Assembly (NCBI GenBank): GCA_964420995.1
Contig: CAYQUX010000006.1
Span: 101,839 to 165,838, forward strand
Direction: 5' to 3'
DNA length: 64,000 bases
Source: Leptolinea sp964420995
GTDB lineage: Bacteria > Chloroflexota > Anaerolineae > Anaerolineales > Anaerolineaceae
Position 1 is the stretch's first letter, and each line of letters starts with the position of its first letter. Below, piece after piece: positions 32,641 to 42,072 of the stretch. The position numbers and the translations under genes were made by a program. Below the pieces are notes generated by a model. That model did no database searches. It saw only the letters and a program-made list of their open reading frames with translations, and was not told the DNA's origin.

Positions 32641-35265
32641 TCACTGACAGTTGCGGTTGTCATCACAGACCGGTACTCTGGCCGGACAGGTCCATTCAGC
32701 CTGCGGGCTGCGCAATAGAATCTGTGGTTGAGGACCTTCAACCACCAGAGCGAACCAATCAATATTCAAATTTCCATTACAGCCAATAGCGATCACATCT
32801 GAACCATTTGGTAATTCATCAGGCGTTTTTTGCAGTGGCAATATCCCATTAATTCGGAAATCAGGTCCAATCACGGTAATAACGAGTCGCGGGTACGGCA
32901 AACCGCGAGCTTCAGAGAATTGATCCGGCTCACCTTTATTCATTTCATAGAAACGTGGGTATAACCCAAGTCCGTGATAAATCACAGCATCCGGGGAATC
33001 CAAAAATGTGATCAGATCAGATTTGCTGATCGGGAGAGAAGCCAAAACACCTTTTTCCTCCAGTGCGTCGATCATACTGGTTTTATTCATGGCAGCATAT
33101 CGCTGGGGAATCAGTCGATCAAGCAAAATCGGTGTCGAACCGATAAAAACAAACAAACCCAACAACAGGGCAGATTTTCCGATCGAAATCCGCTCTTGCT
33201 TATTTTTTTTCTCACCGCCACCCTCCAGATCTTTTCCGCGCCACCAGAGGGAAACCCAACAAACCAATTGAGATATTCCAAGAGAAAAATAAGCAATACC
33301 AACCCAATCAGCCGGCAGGAAGTATCGGCCGCTGGATGTGCGTGCCGCTGCTGTAGCCAGACTGTAAATCAATAGGAAACCAGCGGGAACCAATCCCGCC
33401 CACCGCCGGCGCGACCAACCCACCGCCAAACCCAACGCGATGACCGCCAGATTCGCACACAAAAGACCGGCTTCACCCGAAGGAAGATTGCCGTTCCATT
33501 CCGGGTCCCAGAAGGAACCGGGGGATTTAATGGTTTTTTCGAGTGAATCGAATGTCAATCGTGTCGGAAAAACAGCCACCGTATTGATCAGATTGTGCAT
33601 AAAATGGGCCGACACATATCGACTGACCCCTGTGATCTTATTCCATGTCCTGTCGACCGGTTTCGCGGCTGTTTGGGCTGGTTCAGCGGTGGGTGCTAAT
33701 GGCAACAATGTTGCGGTTTGTTTTTGTGGTGCTGGAGTCGGCGTGACCTCAATTGGGGGAGTAGACGCTGGCTGGTTTAAGGCATAAAAAGTCCGCTGCG
33801 GCAATACGACCCATCGAACAGTTGAAGTGAAAAATATAAAATTATTGTGAACCATGTAAGACTGGATCATCCATGGCAGAACTGAGGCGGCGAAGAATGC
33901 GACAAAAATACTGCTGTAAATTAGGATTTTCTTCCACTTCTTCCAGAAAAGGAAAAAGATGGCGGCAGGGATAAATGGCAATAGAATAAACGGATTTAGC
34001 CGCACCAACCCGGCCAATCCCAGTGATCCGCCGGATGCCATCAGGAACCAGTATTTTTCAGGCTTATCCACCCAGGCTGTAAGAAAATATACGAAGAAAG
34101 CCAGAAGCAGACTGACCATCGTCTCGGTCATAAACACTTTTGAATTGGCTGAAAGCACCCATAACGTGCCGTCTATGTTATTAATTTCCCGGAAAATGAT
34201 CAAACCTGCGGCAATCAAACCTGCCAGACGGCTATGCAGTTTTTTTCCAAGCAGGTAGAGCATAGCCGGCAGGAGCGCAATAACGGCAACCTGCATACCA
34301 ACGGCCACGCTCATTCGGCTGCCGGCGAGCAGGTAGATGATGCCAAGAAACGCCACGTATAAAGGTTTGTCGACATAGGTGGTTGTTCCCAATCCACCAC
34401 CGATGGCAGCCAGATGCGCCGCCATATCATATCCGGCGGCGTCAGAGAATGGATAGCTTTCTCCATTCGGGGGATATGGCCCGGGTGCGAAATAGCTGCG
34501 CGGACCTTCTGTCTGTGTCCACAGAACTACTGCCAAACCCCAGATAAGCAAAAAAATGACCAGGTCAGGGAAAAGGCGGCTGAATCCATCCCGTTTTTCT
34601 CCTCGAAAAAAACCCGATCCTGCCAAAAGCCTGATAAAAATGAAAGAGAAAATAACCACACCGAAAACTTGAATCCCCAACAAAGGCACATTTATATTGT
34701 TCCAGTAGATAATATCGGGGATCAGACCAATTCGAAAAAAGGCGACCAACGGGAGCAAACCGGTCAAAATACTTGAAAAGACTATCCAGCTTTTCATCAA
34801 ACCGGGCTGTGCGGAAAGCACAGTTTTGATCGAGTCGGCAAGGTTCTTCTTCTGCAGTAGTATTCCCGAAATACAAGCCTGAAAGCCGACCAGTAATAAC
34901 CAGACGATGATCGGAAAGAGACGGCTTTTGTATCCTGCAAACCGACCCCACTGGTAATCCGGCAGGAAGATCGAAACCCAAGAGATCAATAATAAGGCAA
35001 ACGAAATATTTACCAGCCAGCTATTCTTAAAAATGACTCCGATTTTGGCGGTGAAATCTGATTTACGAACGATGAAATAAAGCAATACGAAACAGGCAAA
35101 ACCGATAATGATCATCGCGGCAATCATCAACAAGCGCTGCAATGAGAACCCAAACGCCAGCGCATTGCCGGATTCGGCAGGCAGGGAAACCAGCCAAAAG
35201 GCGGCTCCAATCGCTTCAATTGAGGATAGCAGGAAGAATAAAAAAATGTGGGGATTCTTTTTCAT
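32641..35265 (-). CDS. Very large GT-C-like multi-span glycosyltransferase, tandem copy 2
   Basis: 874 aa from ATG 35265, whose ATGA overlaps the stop of the upstream copy; earlier Met readings would overlap that gene by over 100 bases. Two or three N-terminal spans, a first outer loop with YPPNGESYPFSDAAGYDMAA (~256), whose Asp is the candidate catalytic residue, about ten further spans, then a ~230-residue C-terminal region ending with a Cys-containing tail (CPARVPVCDDNRN). The YPPN-x-SYP-[FY]-SDAA-x-Y block and a C-terminal PNGSDVIAIGC block are shared with 35262-37790, so the two are a tandem duplication. Likely polyprenyl-phosphate dependent. Last gene of the operon beginning with asnB. 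Confidence 0.75.
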   Translation of the reverse strand: MKKNPHIFLFFLLSSIEAIGAAFWLVSLPAESGNALAFGFSLQRLLMIAAMIIIGFACFVLLYFIVRKSDFTAKIGVIFKNSWLVNISFALLLISWVSIFLPDYQWGRFAGYKSRLFPIIVWLLLVGFQACISGILLQKKNLADSIKTVLSAQPGLMKSWIVFSSILTGLLPLVAFFRIGLIPDIIYWNNINVPLLGIQVFGVVIFSFIFIRLLAGSGFFRGEKRDGFSRLFPDLVIFLLIWGLAVVLWTQTEGPRSYFAPGPYPPNGESYPFSDAAGYDMAAHLAAIGGGLGTTTYVDKPLYVAFLGIIYLLAGSRMSVAVGMQVAVIALLPAMLYLLGKKLHSRLAGLIAAGLIIFREINNIDGTLWVLSANSKVFMTETMVSLLLAFFVYFLTAWVDKPEKYWFLMASGGSLGLAGLVRLNPFILLPFIPAAIFFLFWKKWKKILIYSSIFVAFFAASVLPWMIQSYMVHNNFIFFTSTVRWVVLPQRTFYALNQPASTPPIEVTPTPAPQKQTATLLPLAPTAEPAQTAAKPVDRTWNKITGVSRYVSAHFMHNLINTVAVFPTRLTFDSLEKTIKSPGSFWDPEWNGNLPSGEAGLLCANLAVIALGLAVGWSRRRWAGLVPAGFLLIYSLATAAARTSSGRYFLPADWVGIAYFSLGISQLVCWVSLWWRGKDLEGGGEKKNKQERISIGKSALLLGLFVFIGSTPILLDRLIPQRYAAMNKTSMIDALEEKGVLASLPISKSDLITFLDSPDAVIYHGLGLYPRFYEMNKGEPDQFSEARGLPYPRLVITVIGPDFRINGILPLQKTPDELPNGSDVIAIGCNGNLNIDWFALVVEGPQPQILLRSPQAEWTCPARVPVCDDNRNCQ

Positions 35266-37790
35266 GGTGGGGGTAACGGGCATGTGAGGTGGGTAACATC
35301 CGGGCGGTAATAGACCACGGGATTGGGGGTCTTCAATATGACGAGGATGGCGTCGAAGTACGCCTTGTTTTTGCAACCGACAATTATGGAATCCGTTGCG
35401 TTTGGGAAAAAGTCTACAGGCTGATTGATTGGCAGTACCACATCGAATGGATAGGCTGTATCTGACAGAATGGTAAACGATAGATGATCAAATGGCAGGG
35501 TGCTGAAAGCAGAGCCCGCTCCTGCTGTATCGCCTTCGCCAGATCTCATCCACCGTGGGAACAAAGCTCTTCCATACTTGAATGAGGAATCTTTTTCAGA
35601 TAAAAACATTTCAAGATCATTCGCCGATATGTTTTCGGGGAGGGTGATATCCAAAGATCGAATTTCTCCCAGTACCTGCTCTGGTTCGACGGTAGAGAAT
35701 CTTTCCGGGATGGAAAAACTTAAAACCATGGGCAGCAGGGAGATCACCAGCACCACTCCTAACCCGATCCTGATGCTGAAGTTGCCGGTTCGTGTTTCCC
35801 GGTGCATATCAGTAGATGGTATGAATGTCCGGCTTGTTGCCGTCACGGGTTGCAACAACCAGTCAATCGCGACCGTCAGTCCAATCGCGTAATATATTGG
35901 TAAAACCCAATCCACCGGGACGATATATCTCCCGCCGGAGACAAGTGACAGAGTATTGGCCAATAAATAAGGAAACAGGATCAGGAAAGGGATCAAAGAA
36001 ATTACGTGATATTTTTTCCAGACAACAGCAAAGCCCAGAACCACAACCAGCAGGCTTAAGAATAGAACCAATAATCCACCGGGGGCGAACGTCCCATTCC
36101 ATTCCTGATCCCAGTATGGCAATCGGACGGTCTCATCCAATCCGGAATGAGCGGTAGAACCTGGCAAAACCAGAGCCACAGTCACCAGGTTATGAAAACC
36201 GGATTTCACCATGGGTTCAATAAGCGCCGTAATCCCTTTACTTTTGGGTGTTGACACAGCTCCATTTGAAGGATTATTCGTGGGAATGGGGGGAGTGTCT
36301 TCTTTATTATCGATCAGATTTCTATACCGCTCATTAAGCAAAACTCCCTCTGTTTTGCTTTTTACAAATTCAATCGGGTTGTGCAAAACGACCTGGGTGC
36401 GTATGCTCCAGGGAACCAGAGGTAGTATACAAAATACCGTAAAAATGACGGCGGAATTCCATACCTTCCGGTTTTTAACCCCAGACGAGATCAACCAGGT
36501 GAAAAAGACAAAGGGAGCAATAACCAGGACATTCAAGCGCACCAATGAGGCAAGTCCCAGTACAGCGCCCGCCATAGCGGGAAAGCCCCAGCCTGCTTTG
36601 GGATTCTTCCACCAGGAGCAAATCGCCAATGCGACCAGCAACAACATCAGGCAAGTCAACGATTCCGACATAGCCATTTTGACATTCGTCATCTGGATGC
36701 GATTGGTAAGCAAGAGGTTGTTGGCCTGCATGAATAGTGACAGAATGCCGGCGAATATTCCGGATGGTCGTGAAGCGATTTTTGAGGTGAGAAGGTAGAC
36801 CAGTGACGGGATGATGGCAAGAACAGCCACCTGAAATCCAATCATCAAACCGAAATCTTTTCCGGCCAGCAATCCGAGGAACGACAGAAAGACCAGGTGC
36901 AGTGGTTTATCAATGAAACCGTATGGAAAGCCCCTCCCCACCAGAATGGCTTCGGCTTGACCAGCATAATCAGCCGCGTCTGAATAAGGATAACTGACAA
37001 AATTTGGCGGGTAAATGGCTGTCGAATACCGGCTGACGGCCAGCGGAATATTTTGCCAGATGGAAAAGGAAATGATCCAGAACAGTCCGATTACCAGAAA
37101 ATCCTTATTAAGTATGAAAGCCAGTCTATTCTCTTTTTGTTGCGCGAAGATCCAAACTACCGCCATCCCACCCGCGATCCATATTTGCCAGTGAAGGATT
37201 GGTACACCGGCCTTTCCCCAGAATTGTGTTCCTGGACCAATTCCCATACCGGTGAAAAATATAACGAGGATGGTCAACACAAAAATTACGAAAACGGTCA
37301 ATGCCGCTGTGATTGCATGTTTCCCTTCTTTTACAAGGGTTATTTCCCGCTGCCTTGAAACAAAGAGCCAGTAAAGCCATGTAATCGAAATAATTACGAA
37401 GAAAAATCCAAAGATTGGCTCAAGGCGCGCGTAAATTGCGGTCCAGCGGCCAATATCTTCGGGAAGAAATGCCAGAACGTAGAAGATAATCCATAATACC
37501 GGTAATAGAACATTAATCCTCCGGTCATGGGTTAGACCATTAAGGCGCTCATTAAATCGCAATATCTTTGAATGATCACCCCGAACGAAAAGAAAGATTA
37601 GAACAAGGCTGGCCAATCCCCCTGTGGTCGGAATGGAAATAAGCAGAATTCGGGTCATGGAAAACCCACCCGGCAGATTTATTATGTCCAGGGAAGCGCG
37701 AACTGAACCGGCCAGTGCAATGACCAGGAAAACCGGAGCCAACCACCGGTTTCCAATCCGGATCAATCGTTCGCTGAGGTCAGGTCGCAT
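35262..37790 (-). CDS. Very large GT-C-like multi-span glycosyltransferase, tandem copy 1
   Basis: 842 aa from ATG 37790, 17 bases past the stop of the WecA-like gene; a longer reading from 37922 would run into that gene. Same layout as the next copy: N-terminal spans, loop with YPPNFVSYPYSDAADYAG (~270), KPLHLVFLSFLGLLAGKD, many spans, and a C-terminal PNATDSIIVGC block matching PNGSDVIAIGC in copy 2. The first ~90 residues also share a FSMTRILLI pattern with the 43226 protein (FSLFRLFEG) and with copy 2 (FSLQRLLMI), marking a three-member paralogous family. Function inferred from the GT-C fold: attaches a sugar outside the membrane. Confidence 0.75.
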   Translation of the reverse strand: MRPDLSERLIRIGNRWLAPVFLVIALAGSVRASLDIINLPGGFSMTRILLISIPTTGGLASLVLIFLFVRGDHSKILRFNERLNGLTHDRRINVLLPVLWIIFYVLAFLPEDIGRWTAIYARLEPIFGFFFVIISITWLYWLFVSRQREITLVKEGKHAITAALTVFVIFVLTILVIFFTGMGIGPGTQFWGKAGVPILHWQIWIAGGMAVVWIFAQQKENRLAFILNKDFLVIGLFWIISFSIWQNIPLAVSRYSTAIYPPNFVSYPYSDAADYAGQAEAILVGRGFPYGFIDKPLHLVFLSFLGLLAGKDFGLMIGFQVAVLAIIPSLVYLLTSKIASRPSGIFAGILSLFMQANNLLLTNRIQMTNVKMAMSESLTCLMLLLVALAICSWWKNPKAGWGFPAMAGAVLGLASLVRLNVLVIAPFVFFTWLISSGVKNRKVWNSAVIFTVFCILPLVPWSIRTQVVLHNPIEFVKSKTEGVLLNERYRNLIDNKEDTPPIPTNNPSNGAVSTPKSKGITALIEPMVKSGFHNLVTVALVLPGSTAHSGLDETVRLPYWDQEWNGTFAPGGLLVLFLSLLVVVLGFAVVWKKYHVISLIPFLILFPYLLANTLSLVSGGRYIVPVDWVLPIYYAIGLTVAIDWLLQPVTATSRTFIPSTDMHRETRTGNFSIRIGLGVVLVISLLPMVLSFSIPERFSTVEPEQVLGEIRSLDITLPENISANDLEMFLSEKDSSFKYGRALFPRWMRSGEGDTAGAGSAFSTLPFDHLSFTILSDTAYPFDVVLPINQPVDFFPNATDSIIVGCKNKAYFDAILVILKTPNPVVYYRPDVTHLTCPLPPP

Positions 37791-37807
37791 AACTTCTTCA
37801 CACAGCT

Positions 37808-38860
37808 TTATTTCTGATTCTTTTCGAAAAAGAAGAAAAGCCCAATCCCCATGAGAATGGTCAGCACCAGCACCCCATTTGCCCAGATGGGAGGTAATCC
37901 TACCGCAATAAAAGCCAGGCAATCAAGAACAAGTGCAGCCAGGTGCATCACATAGACCGCATGACCGGGTTCCAGACCGAGAGCCACCAACCGGTGGTAC
38001 GTGTGGTCGCGATTACCTTTATAAAATGGCACCCGCCTACGAAATCGCGAAATCGTCACCATGGTGGTGTCAAAGATGGGAACCCCCACAAGAAGGATGG
38101 GAACCAGGTAGGAAGATGATTGGAAGCTATCCACCGGATTGTAATAAATGGCCATGACCGCCAGCAGATAGCCCAGTGTTTGCGCGCCGGAATCCCCCAG
38201 GAACATTTTCGCAGGAATGGAATTGAACAGGTAGATCGCCAGACAAATTCCCACAAGGATGGCACTGGTTACAGAAAGCAGGTTCTGCCCTGAATCCATC
38301 GTGGCCAGCATAAAGAATGTGAACGCCCAACCGCTTAATCCAACCGCCAGACCATCCATACTATCGACCAGGTTGAACGCGTTTGTCACGCCAATAATCC
38401 AGAAGATGGTCAGAAAATAGTCCAACCAGACAAAAAGTGGACCTGATCCTCCGAGGAAGAATGTGTGAGATTCGAAAATTTTTATGGATAACCCGGAACT
38501 GACCAGAAAGATGGCTACGGCGAGCTGCCCGAGGAATTTAGGCAACGCGCCCAGTCGTTTAAAGTCGTCCCAGATACCAAAGCCGAAAATAAAAACCGCT
38601 CCCAACAGCATGCGTGCAATCTTTGTGTCCCGCCAAAGGCCGGTAACCAGAACAAGGATGGTTAATGAGAGCATCAGGGCGATGCCGCCGGCATAGGGCA
38701 TGGGGGTTTTGTGTTGTTTGTAGGGCGCCGCTCCAGGAAAATCCATCAATTTGGTGCGCCGGGCGATCACAATTCCAAGATAGCCGGTACCAAGAGTTAA
38801 AATCAGGCTGACCAAAATTGCCTGGAATAATCCGGAATATTGAAAAGCGGTTGCTGTCAT
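37808..38860 (-). CDS. WecA/TagO/MraY-like polyprenyl-phosphate sugar-phosphate transferase
   Basis: 350 aa, ~10 spans. Diagnostic residues: GIWDDFKR with the metal-binding Asp pair at 98-99, NAFNLVDSMDGLAVGL (~161), AKMFLGDSGAQTLGYL (~216) and GNRDHTYHRL (~281), whose His-x-His-type loop binds uridine nucleotide. It loads a HexNAc-1-phosphate from UDP-sugar onto undecaprenyl phosphate, starting a glycan chain. Its ATGA start overlaps the GT4 gene stop, and the GT4 upstream is a natural second transferase. Closest by motif to TagO/WecA rather than MraY. It makes a strong case that at least one glycan here is undecaprenyl-linked. Confidence 0.88.
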   Translation of the reverse strand: MTATAFQYSGLFQAILVSLILTLGTGYLGIVIARRTKLMDFPGAAPYKQHKTPMPYAGGIALMLSLTILVLVTGLWRDTKIARMLLGAVFIFGFGIWDDFKRLGALPKFLGQLAVAIFLVSSGLSIKIFESHTFFLGGSGPLFVWLDYFLTIFWIIGVTNAFNLVDSMDGLAVGLSGWAFTFFMLATMDSGQNLLSVTSAILVGICLAIYLFNSIPAKMFLGDSGAQTLGYLLAVMAIYYNPVDSFQSSSYLVPILLVGVPIFDTTMVTISRFRRRVPFYKGNRDHTYHRLVALGLEPGHAVYVMHLAALVLDCLAFIAVGLPPIWANGVLVLTILMGIGLFFFFEKNQK

Positions 38861-39984
38861 CTCAAATATCCATCCCCCTGAAGTTTACTATAAACTTCCA
38901 GAGTTTCACGAATGATCCGCCGGGTCGAGAACTCAGACTCTGCAAGTTTTCGCGCGTTTTCGCCCATACGTTTTCTATCATCCGGATTCATGATCAATTT
39001 TCGTAAACAGGCGATCAGGTCAGGCACATCTTTGAATTTTGCCAGGTAACCTGTTTCTCCGGGGAGAACCACCTCCCGGCTACCCGGAGCGTCAAACGCC
39101 ACCAGCGGGCGGGAACAGGCGGCCGCTTCGATTAACGTCTTCGGTAAACCTTCGCGGTAGGATGGCAGGCAGACAATGTTGGATTTTGCAATTACCTCAG
39201 GCATATTTCCCTGCCAGCCAAGCCATTCGATCACCCCTTCCCTCTGCCAATCACGCAACAAACTTTCGGGAACAGCCGCCGGGTATTGAGGATCAGTGTC
39301 ACCGGCAAGCATAAAATGGGCTTCCGGGAACTCCCTTTTCAGGCTCCGCGCGGCATCCACAAATTCAGCCACGCCTTTATCCCAAAGCATGCGCGCAGGC
39401 AGAAGGATCTGCATGCGATCATGTGGTTCGGGAGTTGGAACAAATCGTTCCACATCCACTCCAGAGCCGCGCACGATGGTCGTCTGATCAAGGGTTGCCA
39501 GGCGGTTGGACAGAAACTGCCCCCGGTCATCCGCATTCTGGAAAATCACCCGTGTTTCTCTTAAAGCCAGACGGTAAAGAATCCGGATCAGTGGTCTGAT
39601 CAACTTCTGCCCCGTTGAATTACCAATAAAGAGATAACCCAACCCCGTAATGGAATTGATGACCCGGTTTATACCGGTGATTCTGGCGGCAATTGAACCG
39701 TAGAGAACACATTTGATGGTGAAATGGTGGACAAAATCAGGCTTCTCCTGACGGTAAAGAGGTATTAACCGCAGGATTGTCGTCAACTCGCGAATCGGGT
39801 TGCGGCCCTTTCGTGAAAAGGGAAATTCAATCCATCGAAATCCAGCCTGAGTTAGACGGGCTGAAAATTCGTCACCGGGAGAAACAAGGACAACCTCAAA
39901 ACCTTCCGCGCGAAGAGCTTCAGCCAGCGGAAGGCGGAAATTATAGAGATACCAGGCCGTATTCGCGAATAAAAGCGTTTTCAC
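38857..39984 (-). CDS. GT4-family glycosyltransferase, PglA/WbpH-like
   Basis: 375 aa. Start is GTG 39984, in GTGA overlap with the asnB stop; a longer reading to 40086 lies inside asnB and is rejected. Motifs: FANTAWYLYNFRLPLAEAL, INSITGLGYLF, VRGSGVDVERFVP (~148), LLPARMLWDKGVAEFVDAAR, and VCLPSYREGLPKTLIEAAAC (~265), with the Glu pair of the E-x7-E motif. This set, especially ITGLGYLF and RMLWDKGV, is that of enzymes adding the second HexNAc onto undecaprenyl-diphosphate-linked sugars. Next to the WecA-like gene it likely performs chain extension step two. Confidence 0.87.
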   Translation of the reverse strand: MKTLLFANTAWYLYNFRLPLAEALRAEGFEVVLVSPGDEFSARLTQAGFRWIEFPFSRKGRNPIRELTTILRLIPLYRQEKPDFVHHFTIKCVLYGSIAARITGINRVINSITGLGYLFIGNSTGQKLIRPLIRILYRLALRETRVIFQNADDRGQFLSNRLATLDQTTIVRGSGVDVERFVPTPEPHDRMQILLPARMLWDKGVAEFVDAARSLKREFPEAHFMLAGDTDPQYPAAVPESLLRDWQREGVIEWLGWQGNMPEVIAKSNIVCLPSYREGLPKTLIEAAACSRPLVAFDAPGSREVVLPGETGYLAKFKDVPDLIACLRKLIMNPDDRKRMGENARKLAESEFSTRRIIRETLEVYSKLQGDGYLR

Positions 39985-41954
39985 ATTTGAGTCTGGGGGA
40001 CTTGAGCCCGCAACCACTCCTGGAAAACCAGAATATCCCACAGATAGTACTGATTGTTGTGCGTGCCGGCAAGATGATCGCGCCACATCTTCTGGATGGC
40101 TTCGGTGTCAAAGAAACCTTCCGCCTGCATGCGGCTTTCATCCAGCAAATCTTCCGCCCAATCTCGCAACGCGCCGCGCAGCCAAGAATCAAGCGGAATA
40201 CCAAATCCCATCTTAGGACGTTCGATCAGCTCCCGAGGAACATGTTTGTATAAAATTTGCCGCAGGATCCATTTCCCCTGCCCGTTGTGTATCTTCATTC
40301 GCATCGGCAGACGCCAGGCGAACTCGATCACGCGATGATCATCCAGGTATGGAACACGCGCCTCCAGGCTCACACCCATGCTGGCGCGGTCCACCTTTGC
40401 CAGAATATCATCCGGTAAATAGGTGATCAGGTCCATATACATCATCCAGCGGGTGAAATCCGGTATATTCGGCCAGTCTGAACGGTTGGTAAGCGGAGTC
40501 AGGGGCTCCTTGCCACCGCGGACCAGTTGATCAGGGTATTTCCAGTGGGAAACAAGTCGGTAATACAGGCTTTGCGCTGAATCAACGGACACAACATCCG
40601 CAATTTTGGACATCTTTTCACCCGCAGTGGGAACTCGCAGGGCGCACGGCAGGATCGGTTTCAATGTATGGAAAACGCTGTCCCAGGTCGAAGGAGAAAG
40701 CAGCCGCATTCCACCGGCCATAGTGCCGCGCAATCCACTACCCATCCATCCTATCTTGGACCAGATGTCATTGCCCCAGAAGTAACGGTTGTATCCTGAA
40801 AACAATTCATCTCCGCCGTCACCTGACAGGCTGACGGTTACATGTTTGCGGGTAAGTTGGGAAACCAGATACGTTGGAATCTGGGAAGAATCTGAGAAAG
40901 GTTCATCGTACAACGCAGGCAGCAAAGGAATGACAGCCTGAGCTTCTTCGGGTGTCACCATCAGGTCTGTGTGTTCGGTTTTCAGGTGGGCGGCTACTTT
41001 ACGGGCATATTCCGCTTCGTTGTACTCATCTTCGTGAAAACCGATGGTGAACGTCTTTACCGGTATGTTGCTCTCCGCCTGCATGAGAGCCACTACTGTG
41101 GAAGAATCAACCCCGCCGGAAAGAAACGCTCCGAGCGGCACATCCGCCATCATACGCAGGCGAATCGATTCGCGCAGCAGGGTTTCCAGTTGTGTTTCCG
41201 CTTCTTCAACTGTTCCGGTAAACGGATTTGACAGACCGCCTTCCACAGCCTGTTTTGCTGACCAGAATACTTCTGGTTCTGGAATATAGCCCGGCCGATC
41301 AAAGGGAAAGGTCAGAATAGTGCCGGGAATCTGTTTGTGAACATTCTGGAAAATGGAATGCGGTGCCGGAATATAGTTATGGCGCACAAATAGAGCGAGC
41401 GAATTGCGGTCAATGTCACCGGTAAACCCCGGGTATGCCCGCAGGCATTTCAATTCGGAGCCAAAGAGCAGTGTTTTACCAAACCAGCCGTAATACATGG
41501 GCTTGACCCCCACCCTGTCGCGGACAAGGTGTAAAACTTTTTCTGTTCTATCCCATAGCGCGAAAGCGAACTGTCCATTGAAACGCTTGATCGATGGGAC
41601 AACTCCCCAGGCATCCATGGCTTCTACCATGACCTCGGAGTCCGAAGTTCCTCTGAAATTGACTCCCTTTGCAGCCAGTTCCTTGCGCATTTCGGCATAG
41701 TTGTAAATTTCACCATTAAAAACCATCACGTACCGGCCGCTGGCCGAGATCATCGGCTGATGCCCGGTGGGAGTCAGGTCAACAATGGCCAACCGGCGGA
41801 ACCCGAGCGCGATTCCTGAAGCAGCATCAACCCACTCGCCGCAGTCATCCGGCCCGCGATGGATAATGGCATCTGACATGCGGGTTACAGCGGCAATCAT
41901 TTCCGCTGTCGTTGAATCTTTTCTGGTATCAAGAAATCCGGTTATTCCACACAT
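39981..41954 (-). CDS. asnB: Glutamine-dependent asparagine synthase-like amidotransferase
   Basis: 657 aa. MCGITGFLD with Cys2 as the glutaminase nucleophile, HRGPDDCGEW, FNGEIYNYAEMRKEL and later the PP-loop FLSGGVDSSTVVALM (~258), then SLSGDGGDELFSGYNRY (~372). In glycan clusters AsnB-like proteins frequently amidate a uronic acid or lipid-linked sugar rather than make asparagine; the presence of WbpB/WbpE-type genes near 48-50 kb makes that plausible. It overlaps the next gene by 4 bases. SD AAAGGA six bases before ATG 41954. Confidence 0.9.
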   Translation of the reverse strand: MCGITGFLDTRKDSTTAEMIAAVTRMSDAIIHRGPDDCGEWVDAASGIALGFRRLAIVDLTPTGHQPMISASGRYVMVFNGEIYNYAEMRKELAAKGVNFRGTSDSEVMVEAMDAWGVVPSIKRFNGQFAFALWDRTEKVLHLVRDRVGVKPMYYGWFGKTLLFGSELKCLRAYPGFTGDIDRNSLALFVRHNYIPAPHSIFQNVHKQIPGTILTFPFDRPGYIPEPEVFWSAKQAVEGGLSNPFTGTVEEAETQLETLLRESIRLRMMADVPLGAFLSGGVDSSTVVALMQAESNIPVKTFTIGFHEDEYNEAEYARKVAAHLKTEHTDLMVTPEEAQAVIPLLPALYDEPFSDSSQIPTYLVSQLTRKHVTVSLSGDGGDELFSGYNRYFWGNDIWSKIGWMGSGLRGTMAGGMRLLSPSTWDSVFHTLKPILPCALRVPTAGEKMSKIADVVSVDSAQSLYYRLVSHWKYPDQLVRGGKEPLTPLTNRSDWPNIPDFTRWMMYMDLITYLPDDILAKVDRASMGVSLEARVPYLDDHRVIEFAWRLPMRMKIHNGQGKWILRQILYKHVPRELIERPKMGFGIPLDSWLRGALRDWAEDLLDESRMQAEGFFDTEAIQKMWRDHLAGTHNNQYYLWDILVFQEWLRAQVPQTQM

Positions 41955-42009
41955 TCGTATCCTTTGATTGGTTCATGTTCATCAAGTTCCGAGCGCGTTG
42001 CTCTCAACG

Positions 42010-42018
42010 AGTATACCA
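42010..42018 (-). promoter_or_regulatory. Extended -10 promoter of the asnB operon
   Basis: Minus strand TGGTATACT, an extended -10 hexamer (TGn plus TATACT, five of six). No good -35 at 17 bases. The ~48-base leader carries AAAGGA before the asnB ATG. A short CGTTG-AGAG-CAACG stem sits just after the start site; no function can be assigned. Confidence 0.45.
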
Positions 42019-42072
42019 GCGATTATTTTCAAAATTAATCACCCTGTTTGACCTCTGTTTTTCAATAAAACG